Positions 9,687 to 19,060 of a stretch of DNA of 64,000 nt are shown here, in pieces (position 1 is the stretch's first letter; every line of letters starts with the position of its first letter). A program made the position numbers and the translations under genes. Location of the stretch: assembly GCF_000259075.1 (NCBI RefSeq), contig NZ_AJKI01000012.1, forward strand, positions 1-64,000, read 5' to 3'. The notes below the pieces were generated by a model. That model was not told where the DNA came from, did not search any database, and saw only the letters and a program-made list of their open reading frames with translations. Source of the stretch: Marinilabilia salmonicolor JCM 21150 (GTDB lineage Bacteria > Bacteroidota > Bacteroidia > Bacteroidales > Marinilabiliaceae).

Positions 9687-9930
9687 TCAGTAGTGAAAAG
9701 CCAGTAGGCCGTAATTGAGTTGAGTGGAGCAAAACAATCGGGATTTGAAAAGACGAATGGCCGTAGCCTGCTTTATTGACTTCGTCGATCTTCGATTCAT
9801 GAATTGTTGTGTTTTTAGAAAGCCAAAGGTCTTTAAGCAATAGCCTGGGGCAACGATCTCATAAAAAAATGCAATAAATACTTTCAAAACCACGGTGTTT
9901 CCTCTCCGATACTGGCCCATTTCAAAAAGA
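9687..9930. repeat. Degenerate interspersed repeat between surE and pheT
   Basis: The 520-nt spacer between two divergent genes is mostly repeat: phrases such as CTTTAAGCAATAGCCTGGG recur near 26757-26775, and GATCTTCGATTCA recurs in reverse near 12790. On the minus strand it reads as a 77-residue frame with no domain, which I take to be repeat-derived and not a gene. Confidence 0.5.
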
Positions 9931-10024
9931 GGTACTTCAACTCTAAACCCGAAACTCTAAACCCAACTCTCGGAACTCAAAAAAAAGATATCCTCTATTT
10001 TTTAGCACGTTGAAACATATTTCT

Positions 10025-10032
10025 TATTTTTG
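10025..10032 (+). promoter_or_regulatory. Candidate promoter -7 box for pheT (TATTTTTG)
   Basis: TATTTTTG matches TAnnTTTG exactly. It would start transcription near 10039, giving a leader of about 65 nt before the pheT ATG at 10105. A TTTA at about 10000-10003 is 21 bp upstream and could serve as a weak -33 box. Confidence 0.5.
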
Positions 10033-10104
10033 CTGGTCGTTTCGTTTCAGTTTCTAATTGCTAACGTACCTTTCGATTCAAAAATTAAAAAACACAACAT
10101 ACTC

Positions 10105-12558
10105 ATGGATATCTCATACAATTGGCTCAAAGATTACATCAATGCAGATTTACCGGCAACCGAAATTGCAAAAACCCTCACTGATCTGGGGCTGGAAGTT
10201 GGTTCCATTGAAACCATTGACACCGTAAAAGGAGGCCTTCGCGGACTGGTAATTGGTGAAGTACTTACCTGCGAAAAGCACCCGAATGCCGATAAACTTA
10301 GTGTAACCACCGTGAATGTGGGATCCGGAGACCCTCTTCCCATTGTTTGCGGGGCACCAAATGTAGCCGCAGGCCAAAAAGTAGTAGTAGCAACCGTAGG
10401 TGCCACACTTTACCCCGACGAGGAGGGTTTCCAAATCAAAAAAGCCAAAATCAGAGGTGAGAAATCGGAAGGTATGATTTGTGCTGAAGATGAGATTGGC
10501 CTGGGAACCGGACACGACGGCATTATGGTGCTGGAGCCTGACACCAAACCCGGAACCCCTGCTGCAGAGTATTTCAATATTGAGTCGGACATCCGCATTG
10601 AAGTTGACCTTACCCCCAACCGCATTGATGGAGCCTCTCATATTGGTGTTGCCAGGGACCTCGCAGCATATTTAAAACAAAAGGATAATTCCATTGAAGT
10701 AAGATGGCCTTCGGTCGATGAGTTCAAAATAGACAACCACGACTGGCCCGTGCAGGTGAAGGTTGAAAACCCTGAAGCCTGTACCCGATACAGCGGACTA
10801 ACCATCAGCGGAATCAGCGTAAAAGAATCGCCAGACTGGCTGAAGAACAAGTTGCTGGCTATTGGAATGACACCCATCAACAATGTGGTGGACATCACCA
10901 ATTTCATACTGCATGAAATGGGACAACCGCTCCATGCTTTCGATGGCGACAAAATTACCGGAGATAAAGTACTGGTTAAAACCCTCAGCAAAGGAACCAA
11001 ATTTACCACCCTTGATGAGAAAGAACGCGAGCTAGACGATCAGGATCTGATGATTTGCAATGCCAATGAGGGAATGTGTATTGCCGGGGTTTTTGGTGGC
11101 ATTGACAGTGGTGTAACAGAAAAAACCTCCCGGATTTTTCTCGAAAGTGCCTGCTTTAACCCTGTTTTTGTCAGAAAAACGGCACGTCGCCACACCCTCA
11201 ACACCGATGCCTCATTCCGGTTTGAAAGAGGTACCGATCCCAATATCACTCTTTATGCACTCAAAAGAGCCGCTCTGCTGATTAAGGAAGTTGCGGGGGG
11301 AAATATCTCTTCCGAAATAGTGGACATCTATCCGGAACCTGTGAAACATCACGATGTGGAACTCTCTCTGGCACATGTGGACCGACTTATCGGTAAAAAA
11401 ATTGAGTCATCGCAAATCCGTAAAATATTAAAAGCGCTGGATATTGACATCGTTGCTGAAACAGAAGGGTTGTGGCGTTTGGCTGTTCCCCCATACCGGG
11501 TGGATGTGCAACGTGAGGCCGATGTAATTGAGGAAATTCTCAGAGTTTACGGATACAATAATGTGGAAGCTCCTCACAAGTTGAACTCCACCATTGTTTA
11601 TGCGGATAAACCAAACATCGGAAAACTTCGCAATACTATAGCCTCTCAACTCGTTGGTGCGGGATTTGATGAGATTATGAGCAACTCGCTCACTAAAGCG
11701 GCTTATTACGAAAATTCGGAAACTTTCCCCGAAAAACAGGTAGTAAAACTGGCCAACCCCCTAAGTTCCGACCTGAATGGGATGCGTCAGACATTAATTT
11801 TTAACGCACTGGAAGCCGTTCGTCATAATCGTAACCGTCAAAACGCGGACTTACGCCTGTTCGAATTCGGCAATTGCTACAGCCTCAATCCGGCTAAACC
11901 GGCGAGTGAAGTAAAAGGTTACAGGGAAGAAGAGAAACTGGCCCTGATTGTTACAGGAAATAAGATTTCAGGGATCTGGAACAGTGAAGACCAGAAAATT
12001 TCATTCTTCGATCTGAAAACATGGTGTTACAATATTCTGGAACGTCTGGGAATTGACATGCAGAGTTGCAAAGAACAGCCCAACGAAAATGATCTTATTT
12101 CAGAAGGTCTCAAAATCACTGCGGCCGATGGAAAAGAGTTGTTCTATATGGGAATGGCTCATCCCACACTGCTTAAAAAATTTGATATCGACGAACCGGT
12201 CTATTTTGCTGAACTGAACTGGCAAACACTGGTAAAGGCTTCGGCCAAAAAGTCGGTGATGTTTAAAGAGATTTCCAAATTTCCGGAAGTGAAACGCGAC
12301 CTGGCACTATTGATTAACAAAGATGTAATGTTCAGTCAGATCAAAGAACTGGCCCTGAAAGCAGAGAAAAAACTCCTGAAAGAGGTCTCTTTGTTTGACG
12401 TGTACGAAGGAGAAAAACTCGGCGCAGGAAAGAAATCGTATGCTGTTTCATTTACACTGCAAGACACCACAAAAACACTAAAAGACAAGCAGATTGATAA
12501 GACCATGAGTAACCTCACAAGAGTGTTTGAGCAGGAACTGGGAGCAAAACTCAGGTAG
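10105..12558 (+). CDS. pheT: Phenylalanine-tRNA ligase beta subunit
   Basis: The 817-aa protein starts MDISYNWLKDY at 10105. An upstream in-frame TTG at 10030 would add 25 residues that do not belong to the family and would overlap the promoter box. Domains in order are: the EMAP-type tRNA-binding domain (about 40-155), the B3/B4 editing region with TPNRIDGASHIGVARDLAAY, the B5 domain (about 400-475), a catalytic-like core, and the C-terminal anticodon-binding ferredoxin fold (about 720-817) with FKEISKFPEVKRDLALL. It forms the alpha2-beta2 enzyme with PheS, whose gene is not here. It is transcribed away from surE. Confidence 0.95.
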   Translation: MDISYNWLKDYINADLPATEIAKTLTDLGLEVGSIETIDTVKGGLRGLVIGEVLTCEKHPNADKLSVTTVNVGSGDPLPIVCGAPNVAAGQKVVVATVGATLYPDEEGFQIKKAKIRGEKSEGMICAEDEIGLGTGHDGIMVLEPDTKPGTPAAEYFNIESDIRIEVDLTPNRIDGASHIGVARDLAAYLKQKDNSIEVRWPSVDEFKIDNHDWPVQVKVENPEACTRYSGLTISGISVKESPDWLKNKLLAIGMTPINNVVDITNFILHEMGQPLHAFDGDKITGDKVLVKTLSKGTKFTTLDEKERELDDQDLMICNANEGMCIAGVFGGIDSGVTEKTSRIFLESACFNPVFVRKTARRHTLNTDASFRFERGTDPNITLYALKRAALLIKEVAGGNISSEIVDIYPEPVKHHDVELSLAHVDRLIGKKIESSQIRKILKALDIDIVAETEGLWRLAVPPYRVDVQREADVIEEILRVYGYNNVEAPHKLNSTIVYADKPNIGKLRNTIASQLVGAGFDEIMSNSLTKAAYYENSETFPEKQVVKLANPLSSDLNGMRQTLIFNALEAVRHNRNRQNADLRLFEFGNCYSLNPAKPASEVKGYREEEKLALIVTGNKISGIWNSEDQKISFFDLKTWCYNILERLGIDMQSCKEQPNENDLISEGLKITAADGKELFYMGMAHPTLLKKFDIDEPVYFAELNWQTLVKASAKKSVMFKEISKFPEVKRDLALLINKDVMFSQIKELALKAEKKLLKEVSLFDVYEGEKLGAGKKSYAVSFTLQDTTKTLKDKQIDKTMSNLTRVFEQELGAKLR

Positions 12559-12720
12559 GGGATTAGAGAATAGTTTGTAGAGAATAGGCAGTAGATTATA
12601 GTTAGTAGAGAGACAGTAGAGAATAGTGGAATAGGTAGTAGATGATAGATAATTACTGTTTGATAAAAGAACCGTAGTTTTTAAAGCGAAAGCTGACTCC
12701 GTCCTAAAAGCTTTAGAAGT
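12559..12720. repeat. Purine-rich word repeat after pheT
   Basis: Variants of GTAGAGAATAG and AGTAGATGATAG follow one another irregularly. There is no coding potential. The same style of short-word spacer recurs in most large gaps of the window. Confidence 0.45.
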
Positions 12721-12759
12721 GCCTACCTCAAAGATATTTGAGAAATAGTGGGTCTATGA

Positions 12760-12970
12760 CAGACCTGGCTCGTCCCCGTTGGGGGCAAACTTGAATCGAA
12801 GATCGACGATAGTCAATAACCCCGGGTTATCGACCCGGGGTAGGTTGGGCAAAATGAACCAGGTCCCCGGAAGGGGGCCAACTATTAATTGTCTGATTTT
12901 TTGTTTATTACAAAAATTTTTCATTGGTAACGTAGTGAAGCAATCTCAATTTGTAAACGAACACCAATGA
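12760..12970. repeat. Interspersed repeat with CCCCGGG palindrome
   Basis: CCCCGGGTTATCGACCCGGGG (12820-12841) is a strong hairpin. The flank GTAGTGAAGCAATCTCAAT (about 12931-12949) recurs at about 39370-39388, and its complement at 26685-26700. No gene. Confidence 0.5.
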
Positions 12971-13181
12971 TTTTTTTTACTTTTTTGTACTAAGACAAAA
13001 AAGTAATTCAGAGTTTAAGTGATGGAATTCCTTTTGGAAAAATATTTAGGATCCTATTGTCTTTATATCAGAAAATCTACCTTTCAGCAACTGTTTTTAC
13101 GAATAGAAGAATATCACTTCTCCGGAACCATCCGTTTTTTTGATCCCTCCGTTTTTTTATAATTCTAAAATATTATAAAAC

Positions 13182-13219
13182 AGAAACGGGCGTTACCTCG
13201 TTTGGTAACTCCCGTTTCT
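13182..13219. repeat. Strong inverted repeat
   Basis: AGAAACGGGCGTTACC and GGTAACTCCCGTTTCT pair over 16 bp with one mismatch and a 6-nt loop. A pyrimidine-rich leader and a 14-codon frame (13243-13287) follow. It may be a terminator-like or attenuator-like structure. Confidence 0.6.
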
Positions 13220-13242
13220 AACCTTAACCCTAACCCAAAATT

Positions 13243-13417
13243 ATGAAAATCTATATACTTAAACAAGTAATCTGTCTGATGGTTTAAAGAAAGAGATAAA
13301 AATTTTTTATTTTTTGAAAAACTCTATAAAGAGAAACTTTTATCTCTTTCTTTACAATTTACCTAACCTAAACCCTTACTTATGAAGAAAACTTCACCCT
13401 TTATAACGGGTTGTTGA
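13243..13417 (+). other. Two aborted start regions around a 16-bp inverted repeat
   Basis: Two very short frames, 13243-13287 (14 codons, MKIYILKQVICLMV) and 13382-13417 (11 codons, MKKTSPFITGC), each follow a CCTAACC-type leader that looks like the start of a Bacteroidota secreted-protein gene. Between them, AAAGAAAGAGATAAAA (13286-13301) and its exact complement (13338-13353) form a 16-bp stem. They could be decayed gene starts or a structured small RNA. I cannot tell which. The region is convergent with the peptidase gene. Confidence 0.35.
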
Positions 13418-13494
13418 TGTAAAGGTTTCAGTGTTTTGTCTAAAAAAAGTCATTTTAACTTTTTTTGGCACGAATTTGGTTTTGTAAAGATTTA

Positions 13495-14691
13495 CTACAA
13501 CCCCATCTTCTTGCTTAAATCTTTAGCAACCACCTCTTTATTAATCATGATAGAAATGGTCTTCAATCTTACAAAGCTTTCAGAAGCATAGAGATATCCG
13601 TCAAATTTATTGTTGGTATTCCACGAATTTTTCACCTTGTAATAAACAGTTCCGTTTTGATCTTCCACCATTCCTACGATGTGCATTCCGTGATCGTCGG
13701 TAGTCTGATAATTGTTAAAACCATCCTGGCGAATCTCCTGGGTAACAATCTTCTCTTTCACCGGCTCATCAAAAGAGTACAATTGCTTTTGACGCTCCTC
13801 CGGAGTTAATTTCTCCCAGCGCGAACGCTCAGTGTCATCCAACTCTTTTACATCTTCTTCAGGCACAACAGCTACCCCGTTGCGATGCGAAAACCCTTTC
13901 TCACTCACATCAGTCGCCCAGCCAACTGTATAGCCCTGTTCCAATGAGTTATTTATAATTTCCATCATTTCATCCAGCTTAACATTGTAAACCTCGCCCC
14001 ACAGCCAGTTATCTGGAACTTCGATAATGAATGGTTCATAAAACGGATGATGCGTAAAAGAAGTTACCTGAATGTAATCATCGGCATCCAGTCCGATAAC
14101 CTCATCAGCAAATCCACGGGGCGTATATTCTTTACCATTGTAATCAAACTCTTCCGGCAGATCCCCGAGATAGGCATCCAAAATTCCATCAAGTCCTTCA
14201 TTCCAGGCAGTACTCACACGCTTATTCCGGTTTTCAATAACCCCGTCCACATAATTTTTCAGAACCTCATCCATCTCACCATGCACATGATTGTCTTCTC
14301 CATATTCAAGACCAGCATAGGCCTCCTCGGGAACAGCACCATAGTTTTTCAGTACGTACAACACGTCATGAAATGCACCTCCCGCTCCAAAATTCAAATG
14401 ACCGTGAAGCCGGACATACTTATCAGCTTTATCGGCATAACAATGGCGAACAATAAACATTTCTGAAAAATCAACAGGATCTTTGCCCATCCGCATCATT
14501 TCAGACTCCAGAAACGAAACCCCGGAGAAACTCCAGCAGGTACCCGACCGGTTTTGATCCTTCACTACAGTAGTTTCCAAATCAACAATCGTTTCAAACT
14601 TGTAACCTTCCTTTTTATCATCCTGAGCTACAACATGATTAAACATTCCGAAGGAAAAAACCAATAAAAATAACAATGCTTCTTTTCTCAT
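13495..14691 (-). CDS. Secreted C1B family (bleomycin hydrolase-like) cysteine peptidase
   Basis: The 398-aa protein has a signal peptide ending near residue 23 (VVAQ). Its papain-type catalytic set is Cys52 in SGTCWSF, His337 in HGMHIVG and Asn355 in VKNSWN. That plan and the long insertions match the C1B/bleomycin hydrolase group. Cytosolic members act as aminopeptidases; this one carries an export signal and so probably works on peptides in the periplasm or outside. It is divergent from the downstream lipoprotein gene and appears to be a single-gene unit. Confidence 0.9.
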   Translation of the reverse strand: MRKEALLFLLVFSFGMFNHVVAQDDKKEGYKFETIVDLETTVVKDQNRSGTCWSFSGVSFLESEMMRMGKDPVDFSEMFIVRHCYADKADKYVRLHGHLNFGAGGAFHDVLYVLKNYGAVPEEAYAGLEYGEDNHVHGEMDEVLKNYVDGVIENRNKRVSTAWNEGLDGILDAYLGDLPEEFDYNGKEYTPRGFADEVIGLDADDYIQVTSFTHHPFYEPFIIEVPDNWLWGEVYNVKLDEMMEIINNSLEQGYTVGWATDVSEKGFSHRNGVAVVPEEDVKELDDTERSRWEKLTPEERQKQLYSFDEPVKEKIVTQEIRQDGFNNYQTTDDHGMHIVGMVEDQNGTVYYKVKNSWNTNNKFDGYLYASESFVRLKTISIMINKEVVAKDLSKKMGL

Positions 14692-14856
14692 ATAATTAAA
14701 TTTCTGTGTTATTAGCTATCCCATACGCACACATCATCCTAATTTCCAAATAAGCAAAAAATCCCCCAGCTAAACCATGATTTTTTTCAAGGAAGAAACA
14801 AAAAAAGCGCAAACCAATTTCACTTTTTTACGTAACATCGTTTTAAACAAAATTCA

Positions 14857-16260
14857 ATGGCTGGCAAATACTCTATCAAATTCCCCCTACTCCTCTCGAT
14901 AATTTTCGTACTTCTCATTTCTGGTTGTGCATCCAAACGCTTTATGAACAAGGCATTGGAACTGGAAAATGCAGGATTGGTCACCGAAGCAGCCGATTTA
15001 TATCTGCGTTCACTTCAGGCCAATGATGACAATATTGACTCAAAACTTGGGCTCAAAAGAACGGGACAAACCGTAATTGACAGAAAAAGCAATGAATTTC
15101 AAGCATTTTACAGAAGCAATCAATATAAAGAAGCTGTTTATACTTTTTTGGACATCGACAATTTTCGGTCACAGGCCAGCCGGTATGGTATAAATATAGG
15201 GGTGCCTCAAAGTACTTTTGCCCAATACAACAAAGCCAAAGAGATTTACCTGGACAGACAATATCAAAAAGGAATGGATGCCCTTCATGCAGAAAATTTC
15301 TCCAACGCGTTATCCCTTTTGGATGAAATCCTGAAAATAGATCCAAACTTCCGTGATGCCTCCCAACATTGGGTAACTGCCAGGTACGAGCCGGTGTATC
15401 GCGATGGAATTAACCTCCTTAGATCAGGGAAAAACCGAACTGCCTATTATGCTTTTGATGAAATTCTCCGGAACCAGGGCACCTACCGGAACGCCTCTTC
15501 TTTACGCAATGAAGCACGTGAAAAAGCATTAATGAAAATCGGCATCCTTCCGTTTAACGGAATAGATCTTTCGCAAAGGGATATTGCTCAGGAACTTCGC
15601 ACCTACCTGACTTCTGATATCAGCAGACAAAATTCACCTTTTTATGAAATCGTTGAATCACCAATTCTTAGTCAGACCGATATTACCGAAGCAATCATTC
15701 GGGGCATCCTGACGAAAAATCAGGATAAAATCCTTGAACTTCCCACCGACATCGATGCCATTCTTTCCGGAAAGATTAACGAATACGCCTCCCTTACCAC
15801 TCCCCTTCAAAAGACAAGAAGAAAAGCATGGTTACGGGAAACCGCTACCATCACCAGAGAAGATGGCACCAAAGAAAAGGTTACCGAATACCACAAAGTG
15901 TATTACTATGAGTATTTACGCACCAGTGTATTCAAAATGAGCATTTCGTATTCCCTGAGAAGTATGACAAACAACTCGGTAATCCTGTCGGATGTCATCC
16001 ACAAAAATCTGGAAGACCGGATTATGTTCGCGGAATTTGACGGCAATTTCGAAAACCTTATTCCTGGAACATGGTATTCTGCAACACGTGACAGCGACAT
16101 GGATAAAATCTATGACGACCGGAATTCGGTCAATGAGCTCCATTCACTTTTTGAAAATCGCCAGAAAATCACCAGTTCACGGGAACTCAGAGAAAGAGGA
16201 CTGGCGGAGATGTCAGGTCAGATTGCACATCACCTGATAAGTTACAATCCGGAGAGGTAA
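14857..16260 (+). CDS. TPR-containing lipoprotein
   Basis: The 467-aa protein begins with a lipoprotein signal peptide, with the lipobox ISGC around residues 21-24. Tetratricopeptide-like helices follow (about 30-225: KALELENAGLVTEAADLYLR, then ALHAENFSNALSLLDEILKI). The C-terminal half starts KIGILPFNGIDLSQRDIAQ, reminiscent of proteins with a CsgG or TolB-like alpha/beta fold. I cannot name it further. It is predicted to be anchored in the cell envelope, and no operon partner is visible because the next gene is convergent. Confidence 0.75.
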   Translation: MAGKYSIKFPLLLSIIFVLLISGCASKRFMNKALELENAGLVTEAADLYLRSLQANDDNIDSKLGLKRTGQTVIDRKSNEFQAFYRSNQYKEAVYTFLDIDNFRSQASRYGINIGVPQSTFAQYNKAKEIYLDRQYQKGMDALHAENFSNALSLLDEILKIDPNFRDASQHWVTARYEPVYRDGINLLRSGKNRTAYYAFDEILRNQGTYRNASSLRNEAREKALMKIGILPFNGIDLSQRDIAQELRTYLTSDISRQNSPFYEIVESPILSQTDITEAIIRGILTKNQDKILELPTDIDAILSGKINEYASLTTPLQKTRRKAWLRETATITREDGTKEKVTEYHKVYYYEYLRTSVFKMSISYSLRSMTNNSVILSDVIHKNLEDRIMFAEFDGNFENLIPGTWYSATRDSDMDKIYDDRNSVNELHSLFENRQKITSSRELRERGLAEMSGQIAHHLISYNPER

Positions 16261-16319
16261 GTATTCAGAATGCAAAAATTCATCGGCACGGGTAGCCCCC
16301 CATCTGCCCTACCCTGACA

Positions 16320-16919
16320 TCAGGTAAGTTTTTCCTGATAGATATCCCACTCGTAATCTTTAGTTTTGGGAATGATTTTAATGGCTCCATCACCTCTTGT
16401 AACGGTTGACTTTGAGGGTATTTCCCCGGAAATAACACATCCGGCACCAATGGTGACTTCATCCCCTATTTTAGAGCCCGGAAGAATGACGCTGTTTGCT
16501 CCAACCCACACATTATTACCTATCTCAACGCCTTTTTTCGGAGACGTTTTTCTCTGATCATACTTGTTGTGATTGGTCGTTACAATGATCACATTCGGAC
16601 CAATTTCCACATTATCCCCCAGCTTTAATCCGCCAAATGCATTGATATAAACACCGGGACTGTCTCCCGGGTCGCACATAATCCCTTTTTGAATAAACTG
16701 CCACCCGCGAACTTTGCTGCGAAAATCAACCGGCCAGGGGACCATTCGATTAAAACCCATAATTTTTTGCATGAAGAAAAAATCGTACAACACCCTGTAA
16801 TGCTTCATATAACCCTTGCGGGGTCGTTTGTATTGCGGATAAAACAGTTTAACCAGCCAACGAAAAAGATTCTGATCAAAGAAATCAAACAGGGAAACAA
16901 AAAGTTTTTTTAGAAACAT
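16320..16919 (-). CDS. Left-handed beta-helix (hexapeptide) acetyltransferase
   Basis: The 199-aa protein has hexapeptide repeats from about residue 95 (LGDNVEIGPNVIIV) to 175 (IGDEVTIGAGCVISGEIP), interrupted by the loop with the catalytic-type histidine (TTNHNKYD). This is the CatB/WbbJ-like O-acetyltransferase type, usually acting on sugars. It is the last gene of a minus-strand trio with a flippase and a PL14-like lyase (9-nt gap), so it probably acetylates the polysaccharide handled by that flippase. The substrate is inferred. Confidence 0.8.
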   Translation of the reverse strand: MFLKKLFVSLFDFFDQNLFRWLVKLFYPQYKRPRKGYMKHYRVLYDFFFMQKIMGFNRMVPWPVDFRSKVRGWQFIQKGIMCDPGDSPGVYINAFGGLKLGDNVEIGPNVIIVTTNHNKYDQRKTSPKKGVEIGNNVWVGANSVILPGSKIGDEVTIGAGCVISGEIPSKSTVTRGDGAIKIIPKTKDYEWDIYQEKLT

Positions 16920-16928
16920 GCGAAAAAA

Positions 16929-17693
16929 TTAAAAACCATTAACCTCAAAATCTTTAAAGAGCAGAAAACAATCTTTTAATGGCGCATATGAAGAATCGGC
17001 ACCTCCAAAGAAAGTTGAAAACAAAAGATGATCAATCTTCAGATTCTCCGTGCGGCGAAACAAAAGTCCGCTTTTTTCCAACTTCAATTCATCATCGATA
17101 TAACAACTTATCCATCCGTTTTCTTTTCCCAATTCATTCATCTGGACTTCTAAACCGATTTTAATCCATTTATCTCTGGGCAAAACAAATCTGGCGGATC
17201 CGGATTTTAAATAAAATTGTTCCCCAAACCTGCCTTTCATCGCAGGATAATAAAGATAAGCACAAATCTCTCCGTGCTCCATAAACATAAAGCGAACACT
17301 CCAGCCATCCTTCCCATTGGGCACCTTGCCTCCTGTATTTCCTCTACCTCCGCCAAGTCCCGGCAATTTACCGCCTTTCACAAAATCAAAATCAGCAGGA
17401 ATAAACAATTTATACTCAAGAATCGCGTTGTTTACCGGTTTAAAATTGGTTTTCCATTGGGAACCGGGCAGAGGGCCATAACGACTGGCTGGCAAATTAA
17501 CTTTTAATACTCTGGCATTCTCAAAACTTTCAAAAGAAGAAAAGGAGCATCTCCTTGAAGAGTGTAAACATAAGCTTTCTAACTTCCCGGACAAAAAAGT
17601 TGTGTTCCCATCCGGAAAACCAGATCGAAGTTGTCTTACTCCTATTAGACCATCCGCCACTCCATTGAAATTACTGCAAAGCAACTTCATCAT
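16929..17693 (-). CDS. Polysaccharide lyase family 14-like protein
   Basis: The 254-aa protein has the KLPGLGGGRGNTGG stretch, the preceding FIPADFDFVKGG, and a beta-rich plan with aromatic strands. I associate these with PL14-type alginate or glucuronan lyases and their uncharacterised relatives. It has no signal peptide, which is unusual for a lyase and leaves its compartment unclear. Its ATG overlaps the flippase stop codon in an ATGA arrangement, so the two are translationally coupled. It may trim or edit a polysaccharide made by this operon. It could also be a non-catalytic relative: I cannot verify the catalytic residues by eye. Confidence 0.6.
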   Translation of the reverse strand: MMKLLCSNFNGVADGLIGVRQLRSGFPDGNTTFLSGKLESLCLHSSRRCSFSSFESFENARVLKVNLPASRYGPLPGSQWKTNFKPVNNAILEYKLFIPADFDFVKGGKLPGLGGGRGNTGGKVPNGKDGWSVRFMFMEHGEICAYLYYPAMKGRFGEQFYLKSGSARFVLPRDKWIKIGLEVQMNELGKENGWISCYIDDELKLEKSGLLFRRTENLKIDHLLFSTFFGGADSSYAPLKDCFLLFKDFEVNGF

Positions 17694-18964
17694 TTGACAA
17701 CTATTAGATTAGTATCATTTCTTTTTGCCTGCAAAACCAACTCTCTAAGATAAAAAAAGTAATAAATAACCCCTGTGACTGAATAGACCAATAATCCCTC
17801 CTTATAACCGGTTTCGATTAATCCAACGGGCACAATAAACCCGAGTACGATACGCACAAAAAAACCACCAAGATAAAACCACATTACTCTTCTTTGTTTT
17901 TTAAAAATAGTAAACAATGTAGTAAAAGGAATAGAAATTGACTGAATTAAAATCAATGGTAGTAGAATTTTGGTGATTATTACCGCGTTTTCCCATCCCG
18001 GCTCCATCAATTCATAAAAAACAACCGGTGCGACGAGAAACGAGATTAGCCCATATGCCAGATACCATCCCCCCATTTGTTTAAGAGTCCTTCTTGCAAT
18101 CTCATAGACAGGTCTTTGGCTATTATAACAGTCTGAACACTTTCTAAAAAAAACCTGTGCAACACTTTGTCCTAAAGCCCCGGGAACTGCAGAAAAAATT
18201 CGTTGCACAATGCCGTATAAAGCCACCACCTTGTCGCCAAAATAAATGGACAAAAGTAATGTCGGGGAATGGTTTATCAACATCAAAATTCCGGTTATAA
18301 AAGTATTATATGTAAGAATCCTTCTGTGCCGCAGAACAAATAATCGCACTACCTTTTTGGAGACAACTACTTTTGCAAAGAATGCCTTCAATCTCCACAA
18401 TAAAAAAAGTATTCCGGCAATCTGGCCAGCAAAATATCCTAAAACCAATACCTCAACACCCGGTAAAATAAAGCCACCTAAAACGATGAACACCATCACA
18501 AATACCACCCTCAACAGTCGCAGGCTTCCCAATAAGCGGAAGCTTCTCAAATAGGTTAAGTACTGTTCAAATGACAACAAAACAGCACCGGACAAAACAT
18601 AAACAGGCAGGAATAAAATCCACCCTGAGTTCTCCGGAATTCCAAAGCAAGGACACAGATAAAAGATAAGTGCAACAAAAAAGAAAAGAAAAGAAAAGAA
18701 AGCTCCAATCCCCAGAGAAATTACAAAATTGGAAACCGCCACAACATCACTCCTGCTTAAAACAATGGCATTATGACTTTGAAGTGAAATCAAAGGAATC
18801 AAGATTTGCGCAACTGCAAAAAAAACAAAAAACACACCAATATCATTCGCATCAAAAAGAAATGGCAAAAGAAAAACCAAAAAGAAATTTATGCCCTGAG
18901 CCAAAAATGACGCAGAAAACAACGGTAAGGAAGTTCTTAATATATTTTCTTTTTCTCTTTCCAC
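17690..18964 (-). CDS. Polysaccharide flippase (MOP/Wzx-like membrane protein)
   Basis: The protein is about 425 aa with roughly 12 hydrophobic segments, beginning ILRTSLPLFSASFLAQGINF, and belongs to the MATE/MVIN/Wzx superfamily of lipid-linked oligosaccharide flippases. The open frame extends upstream to 19147, but that part would overlap the divergent LacI-type gene and lacks membrane character. A GTG at 18964 is therefore the best start. It heads a small operon with a PL14-like lyase and an acetyltransferase. No glycosyltransferases accompany it, so the glycan must be built by genes elsewhere. Confidence 0.75.
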   Translation of the reverse strand: MEREKENILRTSLPLFSASFLAQGINFFLVFLLPFLFDANDIGVFFVFFAVAQILIPLISLQSHNAIVLSRSDVVAVSNFVISLGIGAFFSFLFFFVALIFYLCPCFGIPENSGWILFLPVYVLSGAVLLSFEQYLTYLRSFRLLGSLRLLRVVFVMVFIVLGGFILPGVEVLVLGYFAGQIAGILFLLWRLKAFFAKVVVSKKVVRLFVLRHRRILTYNTFITGILMLINHSPTLLLSIYFGDKVVALYGIVQRIFSAVPGALGQSVAQVFFRKCSDCYNSQRPVYEIARRTLKQMGGWYLAYGLISFLVAPVVFYELMEPGWENAVIITKILLPLILIQSISIPFTTLFTIFKKQRRVMWFYLGGFFVRIVLGFIVPVGLIETGYKEGLLVYSVTGVIYYFFYLRELVLQAKRNDTNLIVVK

Positions 18965-19021
18965 AACAACTTTTTTCGCAATTTTTAACGCAAAAAATAT
19001 GATATAATTATTTTTTTGCGG

Positions 19022-19029
19022 TAATTTTG
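19022..19029 (+). promoter_or_regulatory. Candidate promoter -7 box for the LacI-type regulator (TAATTTTG)
   Basis: TAATTTTG matches TAnnTTTG exactly. The predicted start is near 19036, giving a 25-nt leader before the ATG at 19061. No -33 TTTG is seen at the right distance, which may mean the promoter depends on a regulator. Confidence 0.5.
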
Positions 19030-19060
19030 TGTCGTAAATCAATTCAAAAGGCCGCCCGCC

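Noticed and set aside
9687-9920. A 77-residue minus-strand frame between surE and pheT
   Set aside because: The sequence shares phrases with 12779-12970 and 26658-26873 in other contexts and has no domain; it is a frame through a dispersed repeat.
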